In this document: positions 1-11,477 of the stretch, piece by piece | Layout of the letters: every line of letters begins with the position of its first letter | Position numbering within the stretch: the stretch's first letter is position 1 | Position numbers and translations under genes: made by a program | The notes under the pieces: model-generated | The model's database searches: none | Told to the model about the DNA's origin: nothing | Seen by the model: the letters and a program-made list of their open reading frames with translations, nothing else | Assembly: GCF_001638985.1 (NCBI RefSeq) | Contig: NW_017265190.1 | Location: forward strand, 62,001 to 126,000 | DNA from: Phycomyces blakesleeanus NRRL 1555(-) | Taxonomy: Eukaryota; Mucoromycota; Mucoromycetes; Mucorales; Phycomycetaceae | DNA length: 64,000 nt | Direction of reading: 5' to 3'

Positions 1-226
1 TCCATCTCATAATCTAATTATCTACACCACTTTTTTTACAAACCCATTTATTACAGGTATAACATTTTAGCCAAAATAGCTTGTCAGTATATATTACTCT
101 TATAAAGTTATAAATAATAATCAATACTCATCTACCTTCATTTTAACTCCATCCTTTTTGTCTTTTTTTTATAAAAAAAATATCTTCTTGTATCGCCTGT
201 ACCTTACATTAAACTATTGTAATAAA

Positions 227-1295
227 AGTATGTCCACCCCCAGTGCTATTGAGTTCGTTTCTCATCAGGAAGATGACAATCAGTTACATTCCTGGATGAA
301 GCCAGATGGTGGTAAAGATGGGTTGTCATTGATTGATTGGCTGCAGTATTTTCTGCTGAAAGACAACGCAGACAATCTGAGGAAGTATCTTGGTGGCTTC
401 AAGAACGGGAAGAAGGTCAAGGTCAGCAAGACCAGAGTGATCAACGACTGCTGCTAGTATTTTGACAAGCAAGGTGTGAAGTGCACCAGCTCTCAAATAA
501 AAAGCAAGCTGACGTATTTGATAACCAAGCAATATCCTATTGCATTCAAAGCCTGGGAAGACAGCACAATGAGAATTAGTGAAGAAGAAATGTCTCAACA
601 TAAAAAAGATGAGCTTGAGGATATAAATATTGTTATGTATAAGTTAAAACAAACATCTAAATAATTTAAATTATTTTTTATAAGTATATCTTAATGATAT
701 ATGCTCAAACTTCACGCAGATGAGAAAAGTACTTGGTGAAAGTAAGGCAAAGTCACCTGCTGTATGTAATACAACAACGCCCTTAGACTTAAACAAAACC
801 CAAGACATGAGCAAGGGTGAAGACAGTGAAGACGGTGAAAATGATGGAGGTGACGAAGCCAGTAAGAGCAGCAAAAGCTGTAAAGACCAAGAAGAACAGG
901 GAGCTGATGTCAGCAATGAGATCAGTTCTCAGAGAGAGGCCATTGTCCAAAGCAATAGTGAAAGCAGCACCTCCGAGCACTCTGATGCCAGTGCATACAG
1001 TAGCAAAAGATACCCTAAATTCTTTGGCAAGATTGTGAAGAACACAGCAAAAAGATCAGTCAAGAGCATAGAGGATATTGGGCATGGTATAAAAGAGTTC
1101 AATGATGCCCGGATATCGCTCTTAGAATCAAAGTATGAGGAAGAGCTCAAGAACCAGAAGGAGAAGCTGCAAAAAGAGCTTCAATGCAAGCAGTGGGTAA
1201 AAGGAGTGATCCTTATGACAAAAACATTTGACTGGTCTGAGAAGAAGACTAAGAATGAATTAGAAGAGATGTATAACCAATACCTCAATTATTAA
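227..1295 (+). pseudogene. PIF/Harbinger element ORF1-like protein (Myb/SANT-like DNA-binding), with one nonsense codon
   Basis: The reading frame starts at ATG 227 (MSTPSAIEF). It runs through an in-frame TAG at 455-457 and continues to about 660. After a short intron (acceptor cacgcag before 720) a second open exon ends at 1295. The first part (residues about 25-105) has a tryptophan-led trihelix/SANT-like pattern: LIDWLQYFLLKDNADNLRKY, then a helix with TSSQIKSKL, then AFKAWED. Harbinger elements usually carry a Myb/SANT-like ORF1 beside the transposase, and a Harbinger transposase lies tail-to-tail just downstream. The second exon is acidic and serine-rich and ends in a lysine/glutamate coiled-coil-like stretch. 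Assignment as ORF1 rests on position and the weak pattern. The TAG makes this copy non-functional unless read through. Confidence 0.55.
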
Positions 1296-1620
1296 ATTGT
1301 ATTTCTTCTATTTATATTATGCGTTTAATTTATATATATACAAATTCTCAGAACTAATGTTATTTCATTTAAAAAGTTTAAAGGCATGTAGACTATATAA
1401 AGATACTATCATTAAAGCAGACAAAATTGATCTTCTACTTACATCTTCAAAATAGTTTGATAATAAAATATTAAAGAAAGAGAAGAACATAAATAATGAC
1501 GAAATATCTATTTAATTACAGCTGTCAAATGCCAAAAAGTGAGATCTATGTAATAGATATAAAAACTAATACTTCTGTTTTTTTAATGTATTTAGAATGA
1601 TCAAAGTTTATTTTCTTTAT

Positions 1621-2991
1621 TCAAGAAGATTTATTCTTCTCTTTTGACATAACAACACGTTGTGTCTGAATCCACTTTGTATTTCTGTCTATATTCTGGG
1701 ATCCATCTACTACACCAGACTCCTCTGAATATCCTGTCTTCTGCAGGCATTCAACTTCAGCTTTCTCTCTATCTTCCCATCGATGCTTGGCTTCCTGAGA
1801 CCATTTGTCGTCATCTTGACACATCAGAAAATTGTTCAAGGCTACGCAAACCCGAATCTATGCGTTAACCTTTACAACATCTTCCTTTCTTTTTATCCTT
1901 ACAGGGATTGATTTGAGAGAGTAGAATCTCTCTTTCAAGATTCCAAATGCATGCTCAATTTTTACTCGCATGCTCGAGATCTTGGTGTTGAACTCTTGGT
2001 CTGCTAACGAGAGTTCACTGTTCCTTGGCTTCTTTTTGATTGGAATAATATAGTTTGTAGCCTTGTACCCCGCATCTGCCAACACATACTCGTCATCAGA
2101 AAAGAATTGCTCTGAGAATTTTCCAAGCTCACACTCAGACAAAGTACGCATATCATGCAAATTTCCAAAGAAACCAGTTGACATGTATTGGATTATGCGT
2201 CTATGATCACACACTGCGACACTGTTTACACAGTAAGCAGATCTGCAACCGAAAAACTGCTCTGGCTTCCACAATGGTGCTTTTGCCAGCTTAAATAAGC
2301 ATCCGTCAAGAAATCCAACAAGGTTTGGAAATCCTAATGGATATTCATTTGCTCGTTTTATCTCTGCTTTCTCAGATTTGATTGGCCAATAAACGAACTT
2401 GTGCTCCAAAGAAAGAATTACTTTAAAGAATTTGATTGTTATATTCTTGATATAGCCCTCTATTTGTTTTTATTGTAGGAAACAGGTAAATAAATTTGCT
2501 TTTGTATATGTGAGCAAACAGTCATAGAATATTATCCTGAGTCACTTACTTCCTATTCCAGAACGTCTTGCCAAACAGCCACTTGACAAAGAATTACCAT
2601 TTGATTCTAATCTGTCAAGAACAATAGAAATCTGTAGTCTTATATTGATCGAGTAAAATCCTGACAATTGTTGGTAAAGCTTGTGGTTTTTTACAAGATC
2701 ATACAGCTTATAAAAAGAGCTCTTGCTCATTCAAAACTCTTCCAGAAAGCCACTTTCATCTAAGGCAAGCAGAAAATTCAATCTTTCTTTTTGAGTTACA
2801 AGTTTCTTGGTCTTGTTTTGCGCTTTGAGAAAATAGTGTCCTTTGCTGATTTTGTCTTGGGCCTTCATAACCATCAATTTCTCCTGTTGTAGCTTTAATT
2901 TACATATGCTTGCTAAATCTTTGTACGTGTCATGATCTTCCTCATAAGCAATGACATTAGAGTCAGACAACATCTTAATCATCTTCTTCAA
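1621..2991 (-). pseudogene. PIF/Harbinger transposase (DDE_Tnp_4), decayed
   Basis: One minus-strand frame runs from 2991 to about 2541, followed by an intron (donor GTAAGTGA, acceptor near 2423) and a long exon. The DDE triad is readable: Asp in FLDGCLFKL, Asp in LADAGYKATNY, Glu in RVKIEHAFGILKERF. The N-terminal segment MSKSSFYKLYDLV matches the helical region before the catalytic core. The frame is broken by an in-frame TGA at about 2731 and a TAG at 1858-1860. Readable coding continues past both, with residues IRVCVALNNFLM following the second. An acidic and basic tail ends at 1621. The element ends could not be placed, and the left one may lie outside the window. Confidence 0.8.
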
Positions 2992-4231
2992 TGTGTGTTA
3001 AGTGATAGCTGCAGATGCATCCAAAGTTGATTTTGCAAGTATATTTATTAGAGTATGCGGCATTTTTTTTAAGATAATAAGTAAAAGAGTAATATATTTC
3101 TCACTTTTATATACGCTAGTATTTAATTATAGCAAGTATATATGCTTTAAATTGTTGTTTGCTATTTAAGTGTAATGCAACTAGAAGGGATGCATGATAT
3201 TATTATGCAAGTAGTATCAGACAAAAACTGGCCAATCATAGCCATTGATTAATTTTGCCCTTTTTTTGCCCTTTTTTTGAACTTTTGATCTGTCCACACC
3301 AAATATTCTACAAGAGACTATATCGGCTCTTAACAGAGACTATCAAAGTTTACAAATACAACTGTTTGCTTTGGGTGTATAAATTAATTACTATATTACT
3401 CAATTTACCCAAACTAATTTTTCCAATCATTTTCATAGTCAAAGTAGTCATACTAGGTGCCATGTTCAGCATTCCTGATATTCTCTTGATTTTTCCACTT
3501 ATATCTGATGTTTTTAATATAAGTATATTTTATATAATATATTTTTTAAAATATTTGATATTCTACGTACATAATTAACACCCTTATAATTTTAGAGAAC
3601 AGGCATCTTCAAGCAAGCTACACATCACTGGTTTTTTTTGAGAGAAATAATATCTGCGTTGCATTGCTCAATTCAAATAGTATGAAAGATAATAGGGAAA
3701 GTGGTCCAAAATATATAATTGTATTGCTAGACTGTAAATCTAGAAGTATTCTTTTTTTCTAATAAACACAAAATAAACCAATAAGAGTTGCAATGCATAT
3801 ATGGGGGGGAAAAGTATTTTGCAGTTAATTGTATAAGAAGGAGTGTCTAGGATTGGCTCAAATTTTTGTTTTGAAGATTATAACCATGGAAAAGTTGGTA
3901 TTTCAATGAAATAAAACATAGAAAAGTTGGTTATTCCATTAAATTTCATGCTTGTTTATTGTTCTTTTAATCTAAAACAAACATAAAGTATTATAAGAAA
4001 TATAGTTTTAGATAAAATGTTTTGGTGTAATAGAGAAACTCTATATACAGAGAATGCTAATAAACTCTGCTTCTCATCTGCCCAAACTTTTCCTATGTTT
4101 GAAAGTTGATCTTTCTACTTAGTAGAAAGATGGCTTTATATCTTTGTGTAATTTTTCTGATCATATGAAAAAATCTGGTCTTTACACATACATTTTGACA
4201 GTTTTTAACAGAAGAATATCCGATTATTTTT
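2992..4231. other. AT-rich spacer, no gene recognised
   Basis: No coding region is supported. Short open frames such as 3255-3578 are hydrophobic translations of AT-rich sequence with no family pattern. A tandem pair of CCC-T7 runs lies near 3256-3280, possibly close to an end of the Harbinger element, but no inverted partner was found. Confidence 0.5.
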
Positions 4232-4422
4232 CCAGTGAACAATGTTAATATATGTCATTTGGTGACTATTTGTCTTGTATGTAGCATCTATTACAATGAT
4301 TTCTGGCATTCTTTTTGTTCTGTCAATGGCATCCTTATAGATGAAAAACACCATGTTTATTTTGTTTTTCTTATTATCACCAACATTGTACCAGACATAA
4401 AAGTTTAATTCTTGCAATACAG
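4232..4422 (-). pseudogene. Old MULE transposase copy, inner fragment left of the CACTA insertion
   Basis: The minus-strand translation MQELNFYVWYNVGDNKKNKI...VIDATYKTNSH is clearly the same protein as the younger MULE copy at 56571-56762 (first catalytic Asp in VIDATYKTNSH). Similarity stops abruptly near 4232, so the rest of the element on this side is deleted. On the other side it stops at the CACTA terminus at 4423 and resumes at 9203. Almost every difference from the younger copy is a C-to-T or G-to-A change. Confidence 0.85.
4420..4422. repeat. Left target-site duplication (cag) of CACTA element 1
   Basis: The trinucleotide cag directly precedes the terminus CACTACGGG. It is repeated at 9203-9205 after the other terminus. 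The uninterrupted MULE copy at 56755-56765 has a single cag here (cttgcaatgcagtaatg), so it serves as an empty-site reference. Confidence 0.9.
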
Positions 4423-4970
4423 CACTACGGGAAAAAAAGTGGTCTTTTTGGTGGTCTTTTTGGTGGTATTTTAGGTGGTCTTTTGGGTGACAGTTTTGGT
4501 AAAACCAGCAAAAAGACCATCCCTATTTTTGGAAATATAATTAAATCTTCGTTGACTGATGGATGTTAGGTTTTATTCATATCCCAATATTTAAATTTAT
4601 GTATTATTCTTCTCGTTCTATTGGTAGAAAGAAAATAAAAAAGAGCTTTCTTATTGGTATAGATAGAAAAAAAGAATCTTTGTATTGTCACTCATAAAAT
4701 ACTTTTGTTATACTGCTACTTTTAATTGGATAATATAAACTTTATTGCAGTATGCACATTGATAGTATTGGTCATTTAAACAAAAGCATTCTCTCAATTA
4801 GTTCTCATATATATATTCTGATTCATTCATAGTTTTAATTGGGCAAAAAAGTTTTATTTCATAGAAGATCATTATTTAAAAATGTTTTTATTGGTTGTTA
4901 TAATAGAAATAATATTTTATGCATGAATCGTACTGGCTAAAATTCCTTCAGATTATTACATATTCTCACA

Positions 4971-5630
4971 TTAATTACACAATTTATTGTACCTACCAGA
5001 TATGAACTTACCAGAGTATTCTTGCTTCTTATGCCCTCTCCAGAGCTGGCTAACCCTTGCAATTGATGCCCAGTTTCTGTGGCATCTGGTAAAATCGATT
5101 CCATTGTCTCTGAGTATGATGGAATGATTGATACACAGCCTGTTTCTATCCTCTTGAGAAAGCAATGACCAGCCAGGGTTTGTTCCAAGATCCTGAACAG
5201 ATGGAAGAGCTGCCAGTTGATCACATATGACTTTGGTACATGTGTTAACAATTCTCTTGGTTTCCTCGGTCAATTCTATTTTAAGATCGTCTGTTATCAT
5301 CTTATATATATGCTTTAAAGTTATATTGTTGATTTTTGATACGGGTCTTGGAATGATGCCAGTAAGAGTCTATTATGTTTGACATTAATTGAAAGGACTT
5401 TAGTTGTTATAGTATTTGCTTACACTGGTAGAGATAACAATAGTTCTATCTGGAAATTCCCAATATTTAAATTCATTGTAAAAACTTGTCATTTGAAGTT
5501 GCATTGTATCTTGTTTATTTTCTAATGCTTCTTGACGGCCTAGCAATGCTTTTTGACTACTCTTTAGGGAAATAAGTGCAGCTTGTATTCCTTGAAGCAA
5601 CTGAATCACTGTATTGTCTGTATTGCTCAT
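4971..5630 (-). CDS. CACTA element 1 accessory protein (coiled-coil N-terminus), probably with an intron
   Basis: The minus-strand exon starts at ATG 5630 (MSNTDNTVIQLLQGIQAALI), a short amphipathic, coiled-coil-like segment with a Q/E/K pattern. It leads to a probable splice donor near GTAAGC at about 5422. A second open stretch (about 5300-4971) contains ELTEETKRIVNTCTKVICDQ and a C-terminal motif DFTRCHRNWASIARVSQLW. The same layout appears in the accessory gene of CACTA element 2 (16797 onward), where the corresponding motif is HIHQCKRMWCARSLLWESF. I do not recognise a named domain. Plant CACTA elements carry a second protein (TnpA-like) that binds subterminal repeats, and a similar role here is inference. 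The exon junction is approximate. Confidence 0.5.
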
Positions 5631-5974
5631 AATTGTAAAAAAAAAATCAGTTACATGTTTGTTATAGAAAAAGAAAGAAAGAGAAAATTTTTTACCAGAA
5701 ACTATTATTAGTTTCAAATCTTTAGCTTCAATTTTTTAGCTTCAAATTATTAGTTTCAAATTATCTGTACAAATCTATTGGTTACTCCTGAAGAAACATT
5801 GATCTAGTAACTTTACTGATGACATACAGATACTTCTTTAAGATCCCGAGCATATATTCAGAATGCATATAACATCATTGTCTTTATATAATTAAGTATA
5901 AAGCTATACATTCAGAAAGTAATTAATTCTATTCTTACTTATATAACAAAGTTTTTTTTTTACCTACCTCAAAC

Positions 5975-8862
5975 ATGTCCAAAATTACAAAAGCCCCTCA
6001 TTACCAATGCCGTACTTGCAAGTCGACCTTTAATAACAGTCGAACATATAAAAGATGTCTCGAACGATGCATGACAAATAGGGCAGAATTACTTGCCAAT
6101 GGCGAAGTTTCCCAAACTGTCTCTCTTCCTGATCAAAGCCAGTTTACATCAGCAATGGTTCCTAACTTGGCTTTTGGGTAAGCTTATCAAAAGCAAAAAC
6201 ACAAAACGATAGACAGTATATTAATTAGCTGTATACTTTGATAAACAAACAGAGAAAACATCAACACAAGCAGTAGTGAGGATATGGATATCATTGACAG
6301 TACTGAAGATGATGAGTCCATGGTGAGATACATAAATACATATATTATGCTAATCATACTTATTGTTGTTTATCTTACTATAGTACGATTTTGGAGAAGA
6401 ATGCAAGAATGTCATTGACAAAATTGAAGGCACCACACCCTCGCTAGTCTTTGATTTTAGCCAGCCTCTTCCTGTTCCCAGCAACAATGATAAAAAGAAT
6501 CTCGCATTCATGCAGTTGATCCAAGAGTTTGGAATTTCTTGTCGAGCCCACAAAAAGATTGTAGAACACTTTAACCAGATCCTTGATTGTTCTATTAATA
6601 TTACATGCCAAGTATGCAGCCCACATCTTGGAAACAAACTTCTTGAGTACTTCTCGGGTATCAAAGCAGACGGATATGACATTTGCATCAGAGGTTGTAT
6701 GCAGTTCAACAACGAGAATGATATCGCATGCGTAAAATGCGGTGAAGCAAGATACAAAAATGGCCAAACTAGTGAAAGTGACACCAGGGTTCCTGTGAGA
6801 TCAATTGTACAGCTTCCTTTGACCAGACAACTTGCTTTGTGCTTGGCTGATGGCAAGACCAGAGCTGAAATACTCTATCGTCATAACCACCAATCCAGCC
6901 AAGATGGGCAGAAAGCAGATGTTTTCGATAAGCATGTATACCAATCCATGAAGCATCTATTTTCTGGTGAAAACGATATTGTAATTTCGTTGTCCATGGA
7001 TAGGTTCAACCCACACAATGTACCTGGATCAGTAATCATTGTTCATGTAACTGTCTTGAACTTGAATCCGACGATCCGTTATGAGAAAAACTGGATGATC
7101 CAAATAGCAATGCTTCCTGGTTGCACTGGTCCCAGTGACATCTGGTCTTTTCTTGAGCCAACACTGAGAGATCTCCGTTTGCTCCAGACAGAAGGCATGG
7201 AAGTAAAGACACTGACAACAACGATCAGGGCAAAGGTACATGTCCTCATGGCCACTGGCAATATTCCGGCTCTGGCAAAGCTGGCATGCCATGTTGGCCA
7301 CACGAGTAAGAATGGCTGTCATATTTGTCACATAGTGGGCCAAACTTCTAAACATGGCCAGTACTTCCACATGTTGCCTGGAACCCAGACGCGCTCACTG
7401 AAGAGTTTCAGAAACTACAATCTGGCAAGCAGTGCAGACAGAAAGGGGCTCAATGGTCAGTCACTGTTAGCCTCAATGAAAACATTCTCTGGCCCATTTT
7501 TTTTCACGTTATACGAGATGCATGGTCTGTGCCACGGAATTGGTAAACAGGTATGGGGACTTGTACGCAGAAAGTATGGAATCAAGCATCCTCTATGTCT
7601 TTCTCTTGCCACTCAAAGGGAGATTGGTGCTGCAATGGTAGCTGCAAAATCTACAATCTCTATATCGTTGCATGGTGCCTGGAGAGACGTGACAAAGAAT
7701 GCCAGTTTCTTTAGAGCTGTGGATTGGGCAGACTTTTTACTCTTTGTTGTCCGCACGTTGGTTGCAGAGCATGTCCAAGACTCGGTTGCTCAAAAGGCAT
7801 TACTTGGCCTGGTTTAAACATGCAATTTACTCATGAGCTGGGAGTTATCAGCAGAGAATCAAACCTTGATAAGAAGGTATGTTTAATGCCATATTTTATT
7901 TCATTTTTTATAGTAATTTACTTTTACCTTTTTTCTTAGTAATCTTGTAGAATGGAACTTATTCCTAGAGAGTCTTCTTTCTACAGCAGATATTGACATT
8001 GGCGTGTTCACAATTAACCAGTACATTATTCAGCATTATCCTCAGATGATTGATCTATATGGCCCACCAAGAGCATATAGCACATGATCTGTGGAAAGGG
8101 CCATTGGTGAGTACTTCAGATCCATCAAGAGTAGCTCCCAAGTCAGTGTCAATGCTGGAAACATCATGATCAGACTGGTGCAATCCTGGCATGTAGCGGA
8201 ACTGACAACCATTGCAAACACAAAAACTCCACCAGCTAACCTTCTAGTTTACAGTGCATATACCAATAGGTAGCCTGTTACAGAAAGAGGTGATTCTGCC
8301 AATACTGAGTGTGAGATTGAGTTCTGGGGGCCTTTAAAGAATTTAACAATTTTCGATAGCTTTGAAGATAGATCTCATCTTTCATTGCTTCTTAAAACGT
8401 TTTATGATTTGAAGGGGAAGAATGTAGTATGCTTGAGCCTTCTATAAAGACACACCGCAAGGCCTATCTTAATGGTTGTGTTATTGACGCTGCATTCAAC
8501 CAAAGTTCTACAAGAGAGGCATGTTACGTTCATGTGCAGCTATAAGTGGACATGAACTCCAGAAGATCCTGCTTTTACCGTCCAGGATATAAGCATTTCT
8601 TTGGAAAGGTGGTTATATTCTTCCAGCATATACACAACTCAAAGAGATGGCTACTAGCTCTCATAACCATATATAGTGTGCATTTGAAAAATGGATTGCC
8701 TATTACATCTGTAGTAAAGCTGAAAACTATAGTGATTCATACCAGTGACATTGTAGAGTTGGTTGGCTTGGTGCCATCAAATGTCAATGGTAGTCATTAC
8801 ATCATTTGGCCTAGCCTTAAACGTGGCCCAAAATTGACACTTGGTGCCTTAGGTTATATATA
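5975..8862 (+). pseudogene. Tnp2-family CACTA transposase with N-terminal zinc finger, broken
   Basis: Exon 1 (5975-6177) encodes a C2H2-like finger (CRTCKSTFNNSRTYKRCLERC region). Exon 2 is 6253-6322 and exon 3 starts at 6384; the phases join correctly. The long exon (open to 7817) shows Tnp2 hallmarks: a C-x2-C pair in DIACVKCGEARY, SMDRFNPHNVPGS, VLNLNPTIRYEKN, then GH...CHICH. Frame is lost near 7810. An adjacent frame continues to an intron donor at about 7876. The following exon includes GPPRAYST, then an in-frame TGA (8086-8088), then SVERAIGEYFRS. The C-terminal part is further fragmented up to 8862. The family assignment is secure; activity is not expected. Confidence 0.88.
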
Positions 8863-9202
8863 ATTTGTTTTTTTTTCTTTTTGTAATAAATTTTTCTTTT
8901 TTTCAAATTGTCTTAACAAATTTTATTCAAGCAGCAGAAAGTTTAAATATTTTCTTTTTTTTATTTCTGACATCCAATATTTCTCAATTCCAATCTATAT
9001 TTACCAAAAATGTAAGATTTTTAATTAGAATAGACATTTGTCCCTCCTAAGATTTAATTTTAAGCAATTCATTTGCTTTTTATTAACTATTTCAAAGAAC
9101 AAAGATTTTCTTGTTTCAACTTGGATTTTTAGTGATTTTTTGATTATTATAGGCCAAAAATAAAGTCACAAATTCAAAAAAGACTATCTTTTTCCCATAG
9201 TG

Positions 9203-10055
9203 CAGTAATGAAACTAAACATTTCCTCTTCTTCTTCTGACTTTCTGAATTGTTGCTTAGTATTTTTAATATCTTGACAGATAATATTGGTGTACTCACTT
9301 CTCTTCAAGTTATTGAAGGAAGTGGATACATGATTGTTTTTCTTAAGGTATCAGACAACAAGAGTCACGGCTTCAGATTCAAGCTTTTAATATATGGCAT
9401 ATGCTTTGTGGTCTTTCACAATCTGATGATTGTGTTTTTTCTTGCAGGAGTGAACTATAATCTTTCTATCTTTCTTTTTTGAGGCATATACAAAACAAAA
9501 ACAGTCACTCTTTTAGGTATTCTTTAAACATTATGTCTTCCACCCAGAAATAGGGGTTTCTTCATTGACAGAGACTTATGAAACAATATTTTGGTCTTTT
9601 CAGTACCTCTATATTCATCATAGTGCTTACAGATTATTTTTATACAGATGCTTGAGAAAAAATAAGTAGTGAATGCAATATTATGCTTAGCACCATATGC
9701 TTTGATGGCTTCACAAATAGCTATGGTTGAAGAAAATTCTCTTCCAACAAGAAATATTAAATTGAACTCAGGCAGGGCAGCATTGTATTTCTTTGAAAAA
9801 TTCTCACTAATAATAACATGGTCATTGATATTGTTGATGCCGCTCATCTTAGAATGTCAAAAAAAATTAAGAGCTGATGTTATAGTATAAAAAGAGCAGT
9901 GATTTTATTGGCAAACTAAATAGCACTTTATATAGTTCCCCCTCCTCCTCTCTGCCCAAAATATGATCATTTGCCCAAACACGTGACTAGGTGATGTAAT
10001 ATGCTTCTAATCATCCTTCCAGACTGTTCTGCCAGACTGTTTGTAAGCTTCCTCT
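9203..10055 (-). pseudogene. Old MULE copy, N-terminal part and right terminal repeat
   Basis: Sequence resumes at 9203 exactly where it was interrupted at 4422. It parallels 56756-57771 of the younger MULE: the start methionine (MSGINNINDHVIISENFSKK), the FAR1-like N-terminal region, and a decayed right terminal inverted repeat ending near gtaagcttcctc at about 10055. The reading frame is destroyed by many transitions. The terminal repeat keeps only two or three degenerate copies of the agrCTGTyc unit that is tandemly repeated in the younger copy. Confidence 0.85.
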
Positions 10056-10711
10056 ATAATTTTTCTAGAATTATAAGAAATTCTGCAACATCACTGAACT
10101 GTTAGACAGCCAAAATTTTAGAAAATGCTGATCATGATGATTACACCCTGTGTTAATATTGATATATGTGGTGCTTATATTTGTAGTAAATGTTAACAGG
10201 TGATGTTATCATGATTTTTGAGATTTGAATGGGTTTGTAGATGTGAAATAACCTCTCTTTTTCACAAGAGAGAAAAAGACAAACTCAAAAAAGAATGTAA
10301 AATTAAAGATAATAAAATCAATAAGAGAAAAATAAGAGAAAAACAGTACTATTAATCAATCTTGATAGACTTGACTCAATATACTCAGGTAATCAAACAA
10401 GTAAAATATCAATAGCATTAAATATTAAAAGAACTTGTTGTCAGAAAATAAGATGAAGAAAAATCAATATTTATTAAATGCAAGTATTGCAATATTTATA
10501 GTTTTGCAATTGACTTATTGAATAATTATATAAATAAAATTATAAAAAAATATAATAAAAGTTGTATAATTGACAATCTATTAAATGTGATTTGTTGTTT
10601 ACTATTATTAAGTACAAATAAAATAAAATAATTATTAAGTCATAATCATGAAAATAATTATGCTTGTAAGAATATATAATAAAAATAATATTAATTCCAA
10701 GTTGATTTGTT
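10056..10711. other. AT-rich spacer between old MULE and CACTA element 2
   Basis: No coding or RNA feature is supported. The stretch from 10240 to 10700 is very AT-rich, with a small inverted repeat (ctctctttttcacaagagag) near 10253. Confidence 0.5.
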
Positions 10712-11099
10712 CACTACGGCGGGATGAATGGCAGTTGGGCTGAAAGCAGGCACATAACTGCCATTTTTTTGGTCGAAACCCAATAAAATCTCCGCCGTTT
10801 GTTGTAAGATGGTAATGTTATTCGTAGCAATTTAAAAAAGTAACATGAAAACACTTTTTTTGTTGCTGTACAATATTTTCAATACTGTAAAAAATGTTTG
10901 TAAGTTGTAATGACTACTTTGAGTATTGAAATATATGTTTTATTGAATATCAAAGATGTCAACAATTATTAAGATTAATAATTTTTGGAATGTGTGAACG
11001 AAATGGTAACATAACTGCCATTTTTTTTATTTTTTAAACTATGTTCTTTTTTTTTAGATATTCTTTTTATCTTGATGAATTGGCAATTTGATTTTATTT

Positions 11100-11345
11100 A
11101 AATCGCGTAATGGCGTATAGAGCATATAGGGAATGAAGAGAAAAGCATAAGGTGTATAGAGAATAGAAAAAAAACCGGAGTATATAAAGAAGAAAAGAAA
11201 GATGGGGCATATAGAGATTAAAAAAAACATAAGAAATAGAGAAAATTAAAAAAAGATTATAAGATACAAGGATGATATAAAAAATATAAAAGATATAAGG
11301 ATATAGAGCATATAGAAAAATAAGATAAAAATAAAAAGGATTACA
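11100..11345. repeat. Purine-rich degenerate tandem repeat (atatagagaa-like)
   Basis: About 240 bases are almost pure A/G with T, made of irregular copies of a gcatatagrgaa / gatataargat unit (for example 11118, 11156, 11203, 11290, 11310). No coding potential is seen. It sits inside CACTA element 2, left of the pogo insertion. Confidence 0.55.
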
Positions 11346-11477
11346 GAATGGAAAGATTGCCTTTAGTAATGCACATGTTGTTGTTAAAGATATAATAGGG
11401 CGCGATTACATAAAACTGGTTTCCATTCGGTGGGTATTGGACCAGACCAACCTGATGACAAATGTCATTTACACTTA

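Larger units (their letters stand above)
4423..9202 (+). mobile_element. CACTA (EnSpm/CMC) DNA transposon 1, 4780 bp, nested in old MULE
   Basis: The termini are CACTACGGGAAAAAAAGT on the left and, as reverse complement, CACTATGGGAAAAAGATAGT on the right. Both begin with the CACTA-type signature, and a 3-bp cag duplication flanks them. The left subterminal region (about 4440-4500) repeats GGTGGTCTTTT-like units. Inside are a Tnp2-type transposase on the plus strand and a divergently transcribed accessory gene on the minus strand, with starts 344 bp apart (5630 and 5975). The transposase has lost its frame, so the copy is probably immobile. The boundaries are firm because the interrupted MULE sequence resumes exactly. 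Confidence 0.93.
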
